Part shown: piece after piece, positions 23,600-36,258 of the stretch | Position numbering within the stretch: position 1 is the stretch's first letter | Layout of the letters: each line of letters starts with the position of its first letter | NCBI GenBank assembly: GCA_039707465.1 | Contig: CM077651.1 | Coordinates: 24,975,019-25,039,018, forward strand | Direction: 5' to 3' | From: Rhabdophis nuchalis | Lineage: Eukaryota > Chordata > Lepidosauria > Squamata > Natricidae | Length of the DNA stretch: 64,000 nt | The notes under the pieces: generated by a model | Told to the model about the DNA's origin: nothing | Database searches by the model: none | Seen by the model: the letters and a program-made list of their open reading frames with translations, nothing else | Program-made: the position numbers and the translations under genes

Positions 23600-26340
23600 T
23601 TTAATAGACTGAATGGGAATATTTGTTATGACCATGTGGTTCCATGGATTACGTTTTTAATAATGTGTCATGATATAAAATAAGAAAATGCAGCAATAAA
23701 TGCTTTCAGGATAGCATCTGTAGTTATCTAAAAATTCTTCATACCATGGATATACAGCTACCTTTGGTCATAATTTGTTTGCATTATTAATAATGATATC
23801 CCTCCCATGTTTTTTTAGTCACATTTTTATTTCATTTCTGCATACAAGTTACTCAGATTGACTATTGAACATGAATAAATAAAGTTGAACTTTTTGATCA
23901 GAACAAACTGATAAAACTCGGCCTGTCCTCTTACACATGTGCAATATTAGATATGTAAATGCATCATTTATGTCAAATTCCTGCTAAACAATACATAGAA
24001 TGCACACAATGGAAAGCTTTCATGTTTTTCATAATTGGCTAACAAATAATATAGCAAACTAAACATGGACCAAGCTAAATGGCGAGATCATTTTGTATAA
24101 GGTACTGGATGCAGTGACTTTAATAACAATATTGTACTATTTGAAAACACAACAAAACAGAATCATTTAGACCATTTTGGAATAATGTAACATTATTTCC
24201 ACATTTAGAAATCTGGAGAACATGTTTTAGTATGCATGGTCAACTGAAATATTGAGTGATATCATAAAATGATGGCTCATAACAATTGTGCAACGTTTCA
24301 TAAATATCAAATCTGCATCACTTATGGCTTATTTATAGTTATAATCTTCAGAGACGTGACATGTATTGTGTACTATTATGGCAGTCAACGGAATACAGTG
24401 TAGCCATCACTATTTTCAAGAATCTGTTTTATACACCAGTTGTACACAAAAACCTGACCGTTTTTAAGCACCGAAGACTGCCTGCACAGCCATATCATGG
24501 TTCCATTTACGCAAATAATGGTTATGCATTGGTCTAGAAATGGCACACATTTAATGCTTTTATGAAATCATGGGTCAGATTATGCAGTGTGCTGGGAAAC
24601 AACTATTTGTGAATCGTCTTTAAACATTAGATATATTTATTGAGGAGAAAATACATAAAATTGCAAATTTAAGTGTGTTTGTAACAAGAGAGTTTTCAAC
24701 TCTTTCCACCCTGCTGAGCCAGTCTCTAAATTGAAGCTTTTTCTGCCAAGCATTTCACATTAAATTATGGAGTTTTCTCAAGGGCTAAAGAAAACAGTTA
24801 TTAAGAGTGTGAGCTTTGGCCGTTATTTCACAATTGAGTTAACCTCCATCCTCAGGGCAAATTTTGCAGCTGTTGTTTGAAGTGAGTTAGATTTTTGTTT
24901 TTGTTTTCTAATTAGACTTAATTTTAGTGTGTTGCAGTTAAGAATACAGTGGAGAGACAACCTATACTTGAGGAGATATCTTTTTTTCCAGGTAATTGTA
25001 AATTATATCTGATCCTCATCTGGTCAATCAAAACTGAAAAAGTATTTTGGAATGAATGAAATGTATAGGGCTGTGACGTCTGCACTGGATTGAGGCTGAG
25101 ATGTGGACTATTTATTATGAATCAACACATAAAGATATAAGACCAAGAAATAGTTCTGATTTGTATATAAAAGTTTTTTAATGTGTTTACTATTTACTTT
25201 AACAGTATAACATTTTAATATGTGCTAAATGTTAGCATACTTTTTAAATATTTTATAAATCAAATGCAATCAACTTCACAATTTAGCTGACTGATAGATC
25301 CTGGTATTGGGGACAATAACAATTTGAAATTTGACACCAATCTGACCTCTATTTGCAATTTATCCCTCAATATTTATTTCATGAGGATTTTTCTATAAAG
25401 GAAAATGTATAGCAGTAACAAGAACAGTATTGTTCAACAGGAAGAAAAAGAATGCGGCAAAATTCTGTATTCTCAGTGGGGCTATGATTCCTACAGATTC
25501 CAGCCTGATTTATAGCTGGAAATTGTCTCATTATAGGAAATAATTTCATGGTATTTAATCATTAGCACAATGTAATTAAATATATTATCAGGTTTCATAT
25601 AATTGGCTTTAAATGAAAGAATTAGTATTTTAAAGATTTATCAGAAATTGAATTAACAACATCAAGTAGCTGCCAAACAAAATATTTTGAAACAGAAATG
25701 TCAGTGAAATTAATGTTTTGTAATATGGCAATAAAAACTTGAGAGAGCACTGCAGGGTAGTTATTTTCATTGACATTAATTTGGATTTCACGTCTCATCT
25801 ATGCTTTGAAATTTTGTATGGCATCAAGTTACTTTGCAAAGGAAGACACATATATGGTCCATAATAAGTATTATTAAATATGTGGTCAATTATAATAATC
25901 ATCCCAAAAGCTATAATTTTATGTAACTAAACTATTTCATACAAGTTTAGTAATAAAATAATGTTTACATACGTAGATCAAGTGAAAAAACAGTACAGTT
26001 TTTTTAAAGTATCATTTTCATTAATGAAATCTTGTACAATTCATCATGTACTATGTTTATACGAACACTCTATTAATATTTCTATTTAGTTAAGATTTAA
26101 AGATCTGGAGCTAGTTCAATGTGTCATATATCAAACTACATTTAAATGAATTTCAATACTGTTTCGATATTCCTCCTTGTTGTTAAAGCCGTAGCAATGA
26201 AAATAGAGTTTAGGCCTAAACTTTAAGACAAATTATGATTATTTTGAAGTATTAAAAGTGTTTTCTTTCAGTTTAATTATAGCACATCTTAAAACATGGA
26301 TCATCTAACAAAACAAGTTAACCAACACTTTATTAGCTAA
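23600..26340. promoter_or_regulatory. 2.7-kb repeat-free AT-rich block, candidate conserved non-coding region
   Basis: This is the longest stretch in the window in which I recognise no LINE, SINE, MITE or microsatellite, although dense insertions bound it on both sides (hAT elements at 23095 and 26350). The part around 24540-24900 has particularly complex sequence. Lack of insertions can reflect purifying selection or chance. No coding potential or splice-site-bounded exon was found in it. Confidence 0.25.
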
Positions 26341-26349
26341 AGTCTAAAT

Positions 26350-26573
26350 CAGGGGTAGTCAACCTTTTTATACCTATCGCCCACTTTTGTATCTGTTAGT
26401 AGTAAAATTTTCTAACTGCCCACCGGTTCCCCAGTAATGGTGATTTATAAAGTAGGGAAGTCAATTAAATTTAAAAAAGGAAAGTGCTTCAGTATCGGAC
26501 AAAACCCCTACCACCCACCATGAAAGCTGGAATGCCCACTAGTGGGCGGTAGGGACCAGGTTGACTACCACTG
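26350..26573. mobile_element. hAT non-autonomous element with 8-bp TSD
   Basis: 224 bp with ends CAGGGGTAGTCAACCT and AGGTTGACTACCACTG and an exact 8-bp duplication GTCTAAAT (26342-26349, 26574-26581). Interior phrases GCCCACTTTTG and GCCCACTAGTGGGCGGTAGG form partial subterminal repeats. No coding capacity. Confidence 0.93.
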
Positions 26574-27075
26574 GTCTAAATTGTTAAAACATATAATCTT
26601 TCTCCATAATAATTACATACAACAATAAAATCAGAGACTTCAAAAGTAATAATATTTCTTCACCCATAAGCCATACCAAGGCCTTCAAGCATTTATCATT
26701 TAATCTTTTATTTCAGGATGCAAAGTGTATAATTGGTAAACCACCCAAAGTGTATAATTGGCAAACCATCCAAATTATTGCCAAGAAAACGAAATGAATG
26801 TGTCCAAAACTTTAGCAAGAGGAGAGATGGACTCAAAGGGACTTCATATTATTTCACCGAAATCAGTAATGTGTAGTGTGTAACGTTAGTCACAAAAAAT
26901 GAAATTCTATTACTTTTATATTTAAAAGAATTAAGAACTATGATGCATTCTGTCTGGAAGCACATTGATAACTACCAGCTCATTTTATGATCCAATGTTC
27001 TGTAATTGCAATTTCTGAAATGATTGTGTATTAAAGGACAATAAAAAATTCTTCCCTCCCACTGTTGGATTAGAT

Positions 27076-27160
27076 CAGTGTTTTTCAACCTTGGCAACTA
27101 TAAGATATGTGGACATCAACTCCCAGAATTCTTAAAAGTTACCAAGGTTGAGAAACACTG
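27076..27160. mobile_element. 85-bp hAT MITE with 8-bp TSD
   Basis: A very short foldback element: CAGTGTTTTTCAACCTTGGC at the left and CCAAGGTTGAGAAACACTG at the right, with duplication GATTAGAT (27068-27075, 27161-27168). The internal ACTCCCAGAATTCT phrase is shared with the palindrome at 49171-49230, so the two belong to one family. Confidence 0.92.
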
Positions 27161-27922
27161 GATTAGATGAATGAATCCATTTTGTTAAACAAATTCTATT
27201 GGCTGTCCTTTATAATAAGTCAAAATGCCACGGCTTTATGTTAATTTATTGATTCCTGCAACTCCCTGTGAACTTAATAAAGAGGCAGCAGGATCTTGAA
27301 AGCTGTAGCTTCAGTTTTACCCCAAATGCAAGCCATCTAAGACTAGAGAGGACAGGATATGAGCTACTTATAGCAACCAGTGAACAAGAATAGCAGGAAG
27401 GCTGCTGTTGTAGCAAAGGTCTTTGATGCAAACAATTTATTAAACCTCGTAATACTCAAAACAAAATCTTTGAAGGCAGGTTATCCTTCCCTACACTATG
27501 CTCCATTGTGAAAGAATTGCTTCCTTTTCCTTTTCAGACTTTTTTGTGACACTGACCCTCCATTGGTTTTCTTGAGAAAAGTAGGCTATTTACTCCTACA
27601 TTAGCAAAAGTCAGGAAAATTTTGAATATGTGGGTATATATGTACTGCATATGTGGTGTGTGTGTGTCCTCTTCATTGGTACATTGTAAGCAATGTCCAT
27701 TTTACCAGTCTTTCATAAACAACTGAAATAACTAAAGAATCCATATCCTAACTGAAACACCTACAAGGGTATTAAAGATATCCTTTCAATTTGTTTTTCA
27801 GATTTTAATTTTTAAAGTTTAATCCAATACCTTTAACTTTCTGGAATATAAATGTGTTCATTAAACAATTCTGAGTTCCCCAATCACTCACCCATTATTT
27901 TGAATAATCTCAGTTATCGTTT

Positions 27923-27925
<3 letters not shown>

Positions 27926-27956
<31 letters not shown>
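27926..27956. repeat. CA microsatellite
   Basis: About 15 CA units with no interruption. Confidence 0.9.
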
Positions 27957-27958
<2 letters not shown>

Positions 27959-28469
27959 ATATCATAGCAAATCTTAGCAATACTCATGGGGAGTTCACCT
28001 TTTCAAATGAAAATGAATAAACAAACATTCTCACTAAAATATATGTCCAGAATGTCAAAATAAAGAGACAGCGTGTCCATGCAACTAGATCAGATAAACC
28101 AAATGTCTTGCCTCCCACTTCTTTCGCTCAATTCTTCAGTGCAGTACCTTTGTTACTGTTCAGTGATTCAGTTGTTCTCAATTCCTTGTGATCTGATAGA
28201 CAGCCAAGTCTTTCACCAGGATTGTCTGTTGGTTGTTGCATGCATGGAGTGCATGCATGCTCACACTTCTTTTACTGGTCAAAGTATCTAATCACCTTGA
28301 CTTCTCTTAACCCCCTTTTTTCAGCATTTTCCCAAGCATCTGCATTTTCCCAACAAATGCAGATCTTCTTGTTTTGCATTATGTGTCCAAAACCGTTAAG
28401 CTTCAGTATTAGTGCCTCTGATGATTTTGTATCATCTGGTACTGAATGATTTATTTTGCAATCATACAA

Positions 28470-30180
28470 CATAAAACATCATCGGAGTTGGAAGCACCTT
28501 GGCGGTCTCCAAGTCCAAACCCCTGCTGAAGCAGGAGACCCTATACCATTTCAGAAAAATGGCTCTCCTTAAAAGCCTCCAGTGATGGAGCACCCATAAC
28601 TTCTGAATGCAAGCTATTCCACTGATTGATTGTTCTCACTGTCAGGAAATTTCTCCTCAGTTCCAGGTTGCTTCTCTCTTTGGTTAGGTAGCATCCATTG
28701 CTTCTGGCCTTGCTTTCTGGTGCTTTGGAAAACAAGTTGACCTCTTCTTATCATGTCACCCCTAATCCTTCTTTTCACTAGACTAGACATAGCCAATTCC
28801 TACAACCATTCTTCATATGTTTTAGCCTTCAGTTGCCTAATCATCTTTGTTGTTCTTCTCTGCATTCTTTCCAGAATCTGTGTCTTTTTTTTTACATCAT
28901 AGTGGCCAAAACTTGATTCTCTCTTAAGTTAATGCAGCCTAGCATTACAGTGATTTTTTGGCACATATGTAAATGATTCTCTATAGATCCCTGCATTTAC
29001 TGCTATTGAGTCAAGTTTCACCTAATCTGTACCTGATTTTGATTTGATTTTTCTTGCCTAAGTGTAAAACCTTGCTTTTCTCTACACTGAATTTTGTTAG
29101 ATATGGCTCAGTGTTCAATTCTGGATTCCAGATGGATCTTGGGCATATCTTCCGGGGTGTTGGCTGTTCTGCCAGCTTGATGTCATCTCCATATTTGATG
29201 AGTTCCCCTTCTATTCTTTCATCTAATACTGGCCCTAAGACAAAACCTTGGTATACCCCACTACTTACTTCTTTCTGTGTTTAGTGGACCAATTGTTTCT
29301 TTGATTTTTTCCTTATTTTTTATATGTTGAAAAAATATTATATATTTTTTTTACATTTGTCACAAATCTTAGTTCATTATGAGCCTTAGATTCAGGCTAT
29401 GTATATTCTGCCTTAGCTATGTGTTCTTCCTTCAATGTTTTATTCTTATCCTTTTTATCTTTCAGATTATCAGAGTTCTTTGTACAACCATGCTGATTTA
29501 CTCTTGGATTTCTTGTTTTTTTTCTTTGATATTGTGTGAAACTGGGCTTTTATAATCATATTTTTAGAGTTCCCAAGCTTCTTGAGTTGTTTTCCCCTTT
29601 AAGATTTTCATCCATGGAATCCTTCCCAAGCTTTGTCTGTTGATTGAAATCAGCTCTTTTAAAGTCTAAGACACCGGTTTGAGAGTCTGCATTATATTGA
29701 ATTCCAATATGACATGGTCACTCTGCCCCAAAATTCCTGCAATATCAATCCCCTTTTATCATTTCTTCTATTAGTAAGAATTAGGCCCAGGATAGTTGTT
29801 CTTCCAGTTCCCTCCTCTACCTTTTGGATGAGAAAGTTGTCAGCTAGGTTAGTCAGGAACCTGTTCTATCTCACATGATGCAGAGGTTGTCTCCCAATTG
29901 ATATCAGGGTAGTTATAATCCCCCATTGACTGTGATGTGTTTCCTACATACATTTGTTAACTGGCTAGGAAAAAGTTTATCTATTTTTTCTGCTTGATTG
30001 GATGGCCTGCAGTACACCCCTAGGACAATATCATTCTTTTTTTCCTTTTATATTAACCCATATGCATTCTAGGAGGCTTCCAACCTTGTTTTTATGCATT
30101 TCTGTAAAGTTATAGTGATCTCTTATATATAATGCAGCTCCAGCTCCACTTTTATTAGGTCTGTTTCTTTTGAACAGTTT
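28470..30180 (-). mobile_element. CR1/L3 LINE, minus strand, degraded and internally deleted
   Basis: On the minus strand the 3' end is at the low coordinates (complement of GGTTTGGACTTGGAGACCGC). Moving up, the RT C-terminal half reads LDERIEGELIKYGDDIKLAE (29120-29250), then about 29640-30180 encodes endonuclease pieces, including DYNYPDINW near 29890-29930. The core RT between them is missing, so the copy is internally deleted. Many stops and frameshifts mark it as old. It explains the short ORFs in this stretch. Confidence 0.75.
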
Positions 30181-30184
30181 ATAT

Positions 30185-30545
30185 CAATTTTTCTTCATTC
30201 AGCCTTTCTAATGGTCCAATTTTCACAGACATATCAAACTGGAAAAACCATGACCTTGATACTTATGGTGAAAGATTGATGTCTGTGCATTTTAATACGC
30301 TGTGATATATAACAGTATTTCTCCCAAATAACAGAGGTTACCACCTCTAGGTATTTTTGTGTTTATGGATAAAGCCTGTAACTTCTTACATGGTTGTCAA
30401 CATTGGGTTGGCTTTGCCTGTTGTCGTAGTCTTCGTTTTCTCAATGTTGAGCAGTACTTTTGCACGCTGTATTTCATGTTCAACAAGAGATGCCTTAAAT
30501 CTTCCTTACATCCAGTCCTAGAAATGGTAGAATCAGCATACTGAA
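30185..30545 (-). mobile_element. RTE/BovB-like LINE, ancient fragment
   Basis: The minus strand reads KVMVFPV, then a CENWTIRKAE-like segment and RKID, matching the BovB/RTE RT C-terminal region (the usual VKAMVFPV and WTIKKAERR phrases). An upstream piece reads NIEKTKTTTTG. Heavily mutated, with stops. The boundaries are approximate, and it abuts the CR1 remnant. Confidence 0.6.
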
Positions 30546-31278
30546 ATTTCTCCAAGCAATTTCAATATACACTCTCCTAATTCCTGAATCATTTAACTGA
30601 TCCCATTTCCCCTTACTTGCCAGGAAATCAGATGCCTAGGACTTTTCACCCTGTAACCCTTCCTTCTATACATAAAAAATATTTTTCTATTGTTTGGGAA
30701 CATTTTACTCTTTTAACAAGGAGTAAAAAAACAATCAATGATAGTCTGGGGTATTTATATTTATTAACATTTCCTTTTTATTTATTAACTAAGTGAACTG
30801 ACTTCTCAGCGCATCATTTTTCCTCACTCATAAATCTACAGTTTCTCAAAAGATTATGTTAATTTTAAAATATATATATATATTTGACTTTTTTTCAGAC
30901 TATGCTTCTTACATGACTTGCATGACTTAGTAAATTCATAATTTTTTGTTTCAGATGGTTTGCCATTGTCATTCCTATGTATAATTGATCAAGCATAAAT
31001 AGTGATTTATTTACATGATCAGCATAAATAGTGATTTCGGTAGACACACTATATTTATTTCTGGTATTTGATTATTATTATTCATTAAAAATTCTAGCTT
31101 TATATGAAAACATCCCCTAAAGCAGGGGTCCCCAACCTTTTTTGCACCAGGGACCGGTTTCATTTTAAAGTAAATTCTGCGGACTGGCTGGCGTAGAGGA
31201 AGAGCGGGGGGGGGAGGGGGAACAGGCAGCGCATGTGCACGCGGGGGGGGGGGAGTCGGCTCACTCGGCCCTCTAGGG

Positions 31279-31486
31279 CAGTGGTGGGCAAACTCATTAA
31301 TCAAGAGAGCCAAATATCAACAGTACCACGATTGAAATTTCTTTTGAGAGCCAAAATGTGTGGCCTGTTTTGTGGGAGTGGCTCAGCAGTCATGTGACCA
31401 GGTGGGTGTGGCCAACTGTGGCGAAACTCACTTAACGACGGTCCTGCTTAGCAACCAAAATTTTGGGCTCAATTGTGTTCATAAGT

Positions 31487-31525
<39 letters not shown>

Positions 31526-32342
31526 CTCTTTCTCTCTCTCTCCCACTTTCTTTTTCTTTCTATTTTTCTCTCTCTCTTTTTCTTTTTGTCTATCTCTCTC
31601 TCTGTCTATCTCTCTCTCTCTGTCTCTCTCCTCCCTCCACCCATCTGTCATTCTGTGTGTGTGTGTGTCTCTTTCTCTCTCCCTCTCTCTCTGTGTCTCT
31701 CTCTGTTTGGCTCTTCCTCCCTCCCCCTGTCTCTCTCTGCATGTCAGTCTCTCCCTCCCTCCCTCCCCCTCCCCGGAAGCAGCGGAAATCACGGCACGCC
31801 GGCCGGGGAGGCCACAGGGGCCTCCTCCTCGCGAGCGGGCGAGCGGGAGCACCTGAGGCCGTGGCCACCGAAGCGCCGCCAAGGCCGTCCAGGCGCCGCA
31901 CGCCCACCTTCCTCCCAGCCACGTGCGGCGGCCAGCCCCAGAAAGCGTGCCTCGACAGCCTCTGCAGGCGGCTGTTGCTGCTGCTGCTGCCCCCGAGCCC
32001 TGCGACACACAGCTTCCGCCGTCCGAGGTCGCCCAGCAGAAGCATCGGGCAGGACAACCGGGCACATCTCCACCGGCTCCCTCCAACGGCCACCGAGGCG
32101 TGCCCTCCAGGGCTGCCCGCCACACTGGGCTGGGAGGGAGTGGGCGCCCGGTGACCGGACAGCCCCAGCGGCGCCCAGGCAGTCGCAGCCCCGGGCGCTC
32201 CCCCAGCCCGCTCGCTCGCTACAGGAGAAGGTAGCCACAGCCCCCCCCCCAGCCAACATGCCGGCCCCTCCGCTGCCTCATGGGGGAGGGAGGGAGGGAG
32301 AGAGGAAGAGTCACAGCCGAGGGGCCAAAGAGCCGACCACTG
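31279..32342. mobile_element. hAT element (inner), nested in the outer hAT
   Basis: 1,064 bp with ends CAGTGGTGGGCAAACTC and GAGCCGACCACTG and an 8-bp duplication CTCTAGGG (31271-31278, 32343-32350), which is present once in the uninterrupted relative. The left part contains a fragment of the TA-flanked MITE (about 31414-31487) and a long pyrimidine tract. The right part is GC-rich. The large ORFs (218-352 aa) in several frames have low-complexity Ser/Leu, Arg/Glu or Ala/Pro composition and are not genes. Confidence 0.93.
31484..31770. repeat. polypyrimidine tract (CTTT)n/(CT)n
   Basis: About 290 bp consisting almost wholly of C and T on the plus strand, starting with CTTT units and passing into CT, GTCT and CCCT runs. 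It lies within the nested hAT. Strand asymmetry this long is unusual and may form triplex DNA. Confidence 0.9.
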
Positions 32343-33214
32343 CTCTAGGGCCTCCAACGGTGCGAACGGCCGCGCTTGCGCTCTCCCGCATCCGGTGTGT
32401 GCTCTGCTTAGGGGGCTGCCCCCTCCTCCCTCCTCCTCCTCTCTGGCCCTGCGGCCCGGTTGCTATCAAGCCACGGACCGGCACCGGTCCGTGGCCCGGA
32501 GGTTGGGGACCCCTGCCCTAAAGTACCTAAAGGATGTAAACCCGATACTGGAGATAGCATGTGAATTCCAAATACTTCCTTTTTAATCTTTTTGAGTTCT
32601 ATATAAGTTTCATAATGGCAAAAATGTTGCTGTTCCTAGTGCCCACGTTTATAATTCTTAAAGTACCATCATTATACAATGTAATATTTGAATTGGTGTT
32701 ATTATAGTACTCTGTAGTTACCAACAAACTGAAAATGTTGTTATGATTTTATCCTCTGCATAATACGTTTATTGAATCACACCATCTGCTTTTATAAGGA
32801 TTTGTGGTTAATTGCATCACACTTGTTATTTTTTTGGAATCTGACCCAGGATACAGGAAGACAGACTGCTAACATGTACACTCTCAGATATTTCTGTGGA
32901 CATATTTTTCTCGAGACTTAACACACCGAAGTAAGAGGATATTAGGGTTCTAAAACAAACTAGGGGAGAATCCATAGTTAAACCCCACAATTAACAAGCA
33001 TGGGAGATTCCAAGATTCAAAGTAGCAATGTTCAACAAATTATCTTTTATGCTTCCCTTTTCTCCATGATATCATATATAGTCCATGATGTATGAACACT
33101 TACTTGGGCTAATCCCTCCTACTTTCTTATTTCTTCAGCCATCATAACTGCAACAAAACAGTCATGAGCTTTTCGCCTTGAAAGATTCTAAGCCATATGA
33201 AAACACTGGCACTG

Positions 33215-33583
33215 TACAGGTAGTCCTTGACTTACAACAGTTAATTTAGTGACTGTTCAAAGTTACAACAGCACTGAAAAAAGTGACTTACGACCATTTT
33301 CACATATGGTAGCATACCCATGATCATGTGGTCAAAATTAAAATGTTTGGTAACTGGTTCATACTTATGACCATTGCTGTGTCCCAACGTCCCCTTTTGC
33401 AACCTTTTGACAAGCAAACTAAATGGGAAAGCCAGATTCCCATAACAACCATGTTGCTAACTTATCAACTGCAGTGATTCTTAACAACTCTGGCAAGGAA
33501 TGCCATAAAATGGGGCAAAACTCACTGAACAAATGTCTTAACTTGTGGGCTCAATTGTGGTCTTAAGTCAAGGATTACATGTA
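33215..33583. mobile_element. TA-flanked MITE, full length
   Basis: Terminal inverted repeats TACAGGTAGTCCTTGACTTA and TACATGTAATCCTTGACTTA with TA at both ends, consistent with Tc1/mariner-type insertion. The class is inferred from TA alone. The interior is rich in CACTTAACAACTG-like phrases on one arm and their counterparts on the other. No coding capacity. Related copies lie at 17815/20892, 60923 and 61534. Confidence 0.8.
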
Positions 33584-34859
33584 TAAAAATGTTCAGTGCA
33601 TGTCAGGCCTGGGAGCCATCTTTTGCATTGGGCCTTCAGGCCTGCCACATTCACTGCTGTGGGAAAATGGGAGAGGGGATTATATGGAGTATGGGAGATA
33701 TATAGTCATAACAACATTCCTTTCTCAGAGTCAAGGACATCTTGCCCTGTACCTGGAGGAGTATGACTGGGAGGCATCTCCAGTTGGAATGGTGTCTGAT
33801 TGGGCCATGTGATGGACATGTGGGTCCTGGGCAGGGGCGAAGACTTTCCCCACTTGGATGGGTAAAACCTGGAAGCTTTCAAATTCGGGTTTTCTTAGAT
33901 GTGCCAATATGACATCTCTAATAAAATTGAACTTTGAGGAACTTCAAGCAGAGTCTTCTTTCGTTGGGGGTGTTACTTGGAACCCTGACAGTGCAATTCT
34001 CTGGGGAGGTGATAAATGTTCCCAGTCTTTATGTACTTCAACAGAGAAAATGCACGTCGAAGAGCTTACACTTATAAAAAAACTCTGTCGCTCATTCACA
34101 AGCTGCAATTATTAAAGACAAAGGAATGCAAACTCACTGAATCATCCATGTTGTCAAGGATGCTAGGCAATGTGACCTAAGAGTGGTAGATTTTCATGAT
34201 TTGTAATTTTCTAATTTCCTTTTCATGCTAGGGATTCATAGGAATGAAAAAAAACCAGCATGGATTTAAGTCAGCCTAAACTATCTACTGGCACAGTAGA
34301 AATGTAAGACTGCCTGGCCCTTTATTCTTCATGAGACATAAATCATATATCACTTTAGTCAACCTTAATGGAAAGAAATTAATTAACTGAGTACTTTCCT
34401 TAGAGATAGTCTTTTTTTTTAAGTTATAGAAAGGGAATCTGGTCTTCCAGATTCAATCACAGAAAGAAAAAGAAAACTCATCTTCTTGAGTTCAATTCTT
34501 CAAGCAGGTGCTTCAGTTGTCTGAGGAATTTGTTTTTTATGGCCCTTTCTAATGTTTCCTGGGTGGTCGCCTTCCTTTTCATCTCTTTTACATGTCATTC
34601 AAAATTTAATAACCAAATGCAGAACTTGTTAAGCCCAACGCCTTATTCCTGTACAAAAGAATTCCTAACGATTCATGAATGTCACCCACGTGTTTACAAT
34701 TCAATAGGTGGAATGTTCATCATGGAATATTTCCCTATCTTGCCAAGAAAATCTCTGCATATAGTCATTGGTCCTCACAGGAAATTAGAAAAAACAACAA
34801 CTGTATATTATGCATGCACTATAGCATTCGACTACAATCCTAACTATGTCAAAGTGCAG

Positions 34860-35300
34860 AATAAATGGGCATGAGCACCGGTCTTTCTATTTTTACAGCT
34901 GGAGCAGATTATATGCAATATCAATATGCTCCTTTTAACCGTAAGGAATAAGAAGTTGAACAAATATAAATAGATGCAGCTATGCAGTATGTTTTCTTGT
35001 GTCGCAAACGCCGTTAAATATTCTACACCCTTTGGGCTAATGTATTTATACAACTCTACTTTTAAACAAAAACGATTCTTCTTGTTGAAGTACCCCCATG
35101 AAGTAGGTATCCAGCACATTGCAACAAATTATTTCAAGCCCTTGCTTGGAATGACTCTCAACACATTCCAGGAACCCCATAAACAAAGCCAACATGTGCA
35201 GCATTAACTTTCCCTTTTATGCTGACAGCTTCCCCCGCCCCATTCGGCATAATGACCTTCCTGCACAGTGTGTGTTGCCATAAAAAGAAACAGAGCTTTG
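34860..35300. promoter_or_regulatory. candidate conserved non-coding element
   Basis: Complex single-copy-looking sequence with no transposon features. The segment near 35195-35290, around TTTTATGCTGACAGCTTC, is the most distinctive. The ORFs here are short and lack any recognisable family. Offered only as a candidate on composition and absence of repeats. Confidence 0.2.
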
Positions 35301-36258
35301 TAAAATTAGAGGAACTGTTTAATATCAAATCGTTTTATCTAAGGAAGACAGTGACTCCAGGGTAAACACCAAAGAAAAAGCAGAAGAATTAGAAATATTT
35401 GTTTTTGCTGCTGATTCTTTGACTTTACGTTGTTCAAATAAACTTGTCCAGGATTTTTTTTTTTTTAAACCTAAATATCAGCTATAGCTCCATAGACTAA
35501 AAAAAGGTTAGCACAGAAAATGTTTGAAAGTTGGGCCGGAAATGCAGGACGCTCCTAATATTCTTTCGTATTACAAAAACAAAAAAAGGGGAAAAAACAA
35601 TTATATTACAAAAAAGGGAGGGAAGGGAGTGTTTCAGATACTTTTGCCTGGTAACTATGAGAATTAAGACAAAGCCAGAGGAGTTTTGGAAATCAAAACA
35701 GAAAATGATCGAACCCAATTTATTACTAAACAGATGGCAAAAGTAAATGTGCCAAAAAAAGAGTACATTTTGCAGATATTAAAAGTTAGGCTGGAAACAT
35801 AATTGAGCTTTTCATTGTACTGTCACAAATGTATAATAAATAGGAAATCCTCTTAGCTTACTGACATTACTGAAAATAAAGCCTTCGATGGCTAGTTTAT
35901 ATGATTTTATCAACACTTACTAATGGCTGAATGTACATGTTCTGTAATCAAACCAGAAGCTTCCCCTGTAAAATATACAATGTAGAGTTCAGAATATGGC
36001 TAGCCATATTCAAAATAATACATAGAATTCTAGCAGTATTTGGCCTTCAACATCTGATTAATTCCACATTAAAAGATTCAGGTACTGATAAATTGGTACC
36101 TAATCCATTATACTAAAGAGGAAGATTGGTGATACTTATGTGTCCATGTGTGCTTCAGCAGGAAAAAGAGAATTCCTAGACATGAACGCAGACTCATCTG
36201 ACCAATTTTCCCCCTACATTTATGATCATACTGGTAATGGTCACCACTTACACATTCT

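Larger units (their letters stand above)
31123..32515. mobile_element. hAT element (outer), interrupted by a second hAT
   Basis: The ends CAGGGGTCCCCAACCTTTTT and GGTTGGGGACCCCTG match the element at 23095-23399. A perfect 8-bp duplication, CCCTAAAG, flanks it (31115-31122, 32516-32523). Its own sequence is 31123-31278 plus 32351-32515; the rest is a nested insertion. It is the same GC-rich non-autonomous family and has no transposase. Confidence 0.93.

Noticed and set aside
31360..32521. ORFs of 156-352 aa in several frames
   Set aside because: They lie in a pyrimidine tract and GC-rich transposon DNA. Composition is Ser/Leu, Arg/Glu or Ala/Pro low complexity, and open frames occur on both strands at once.
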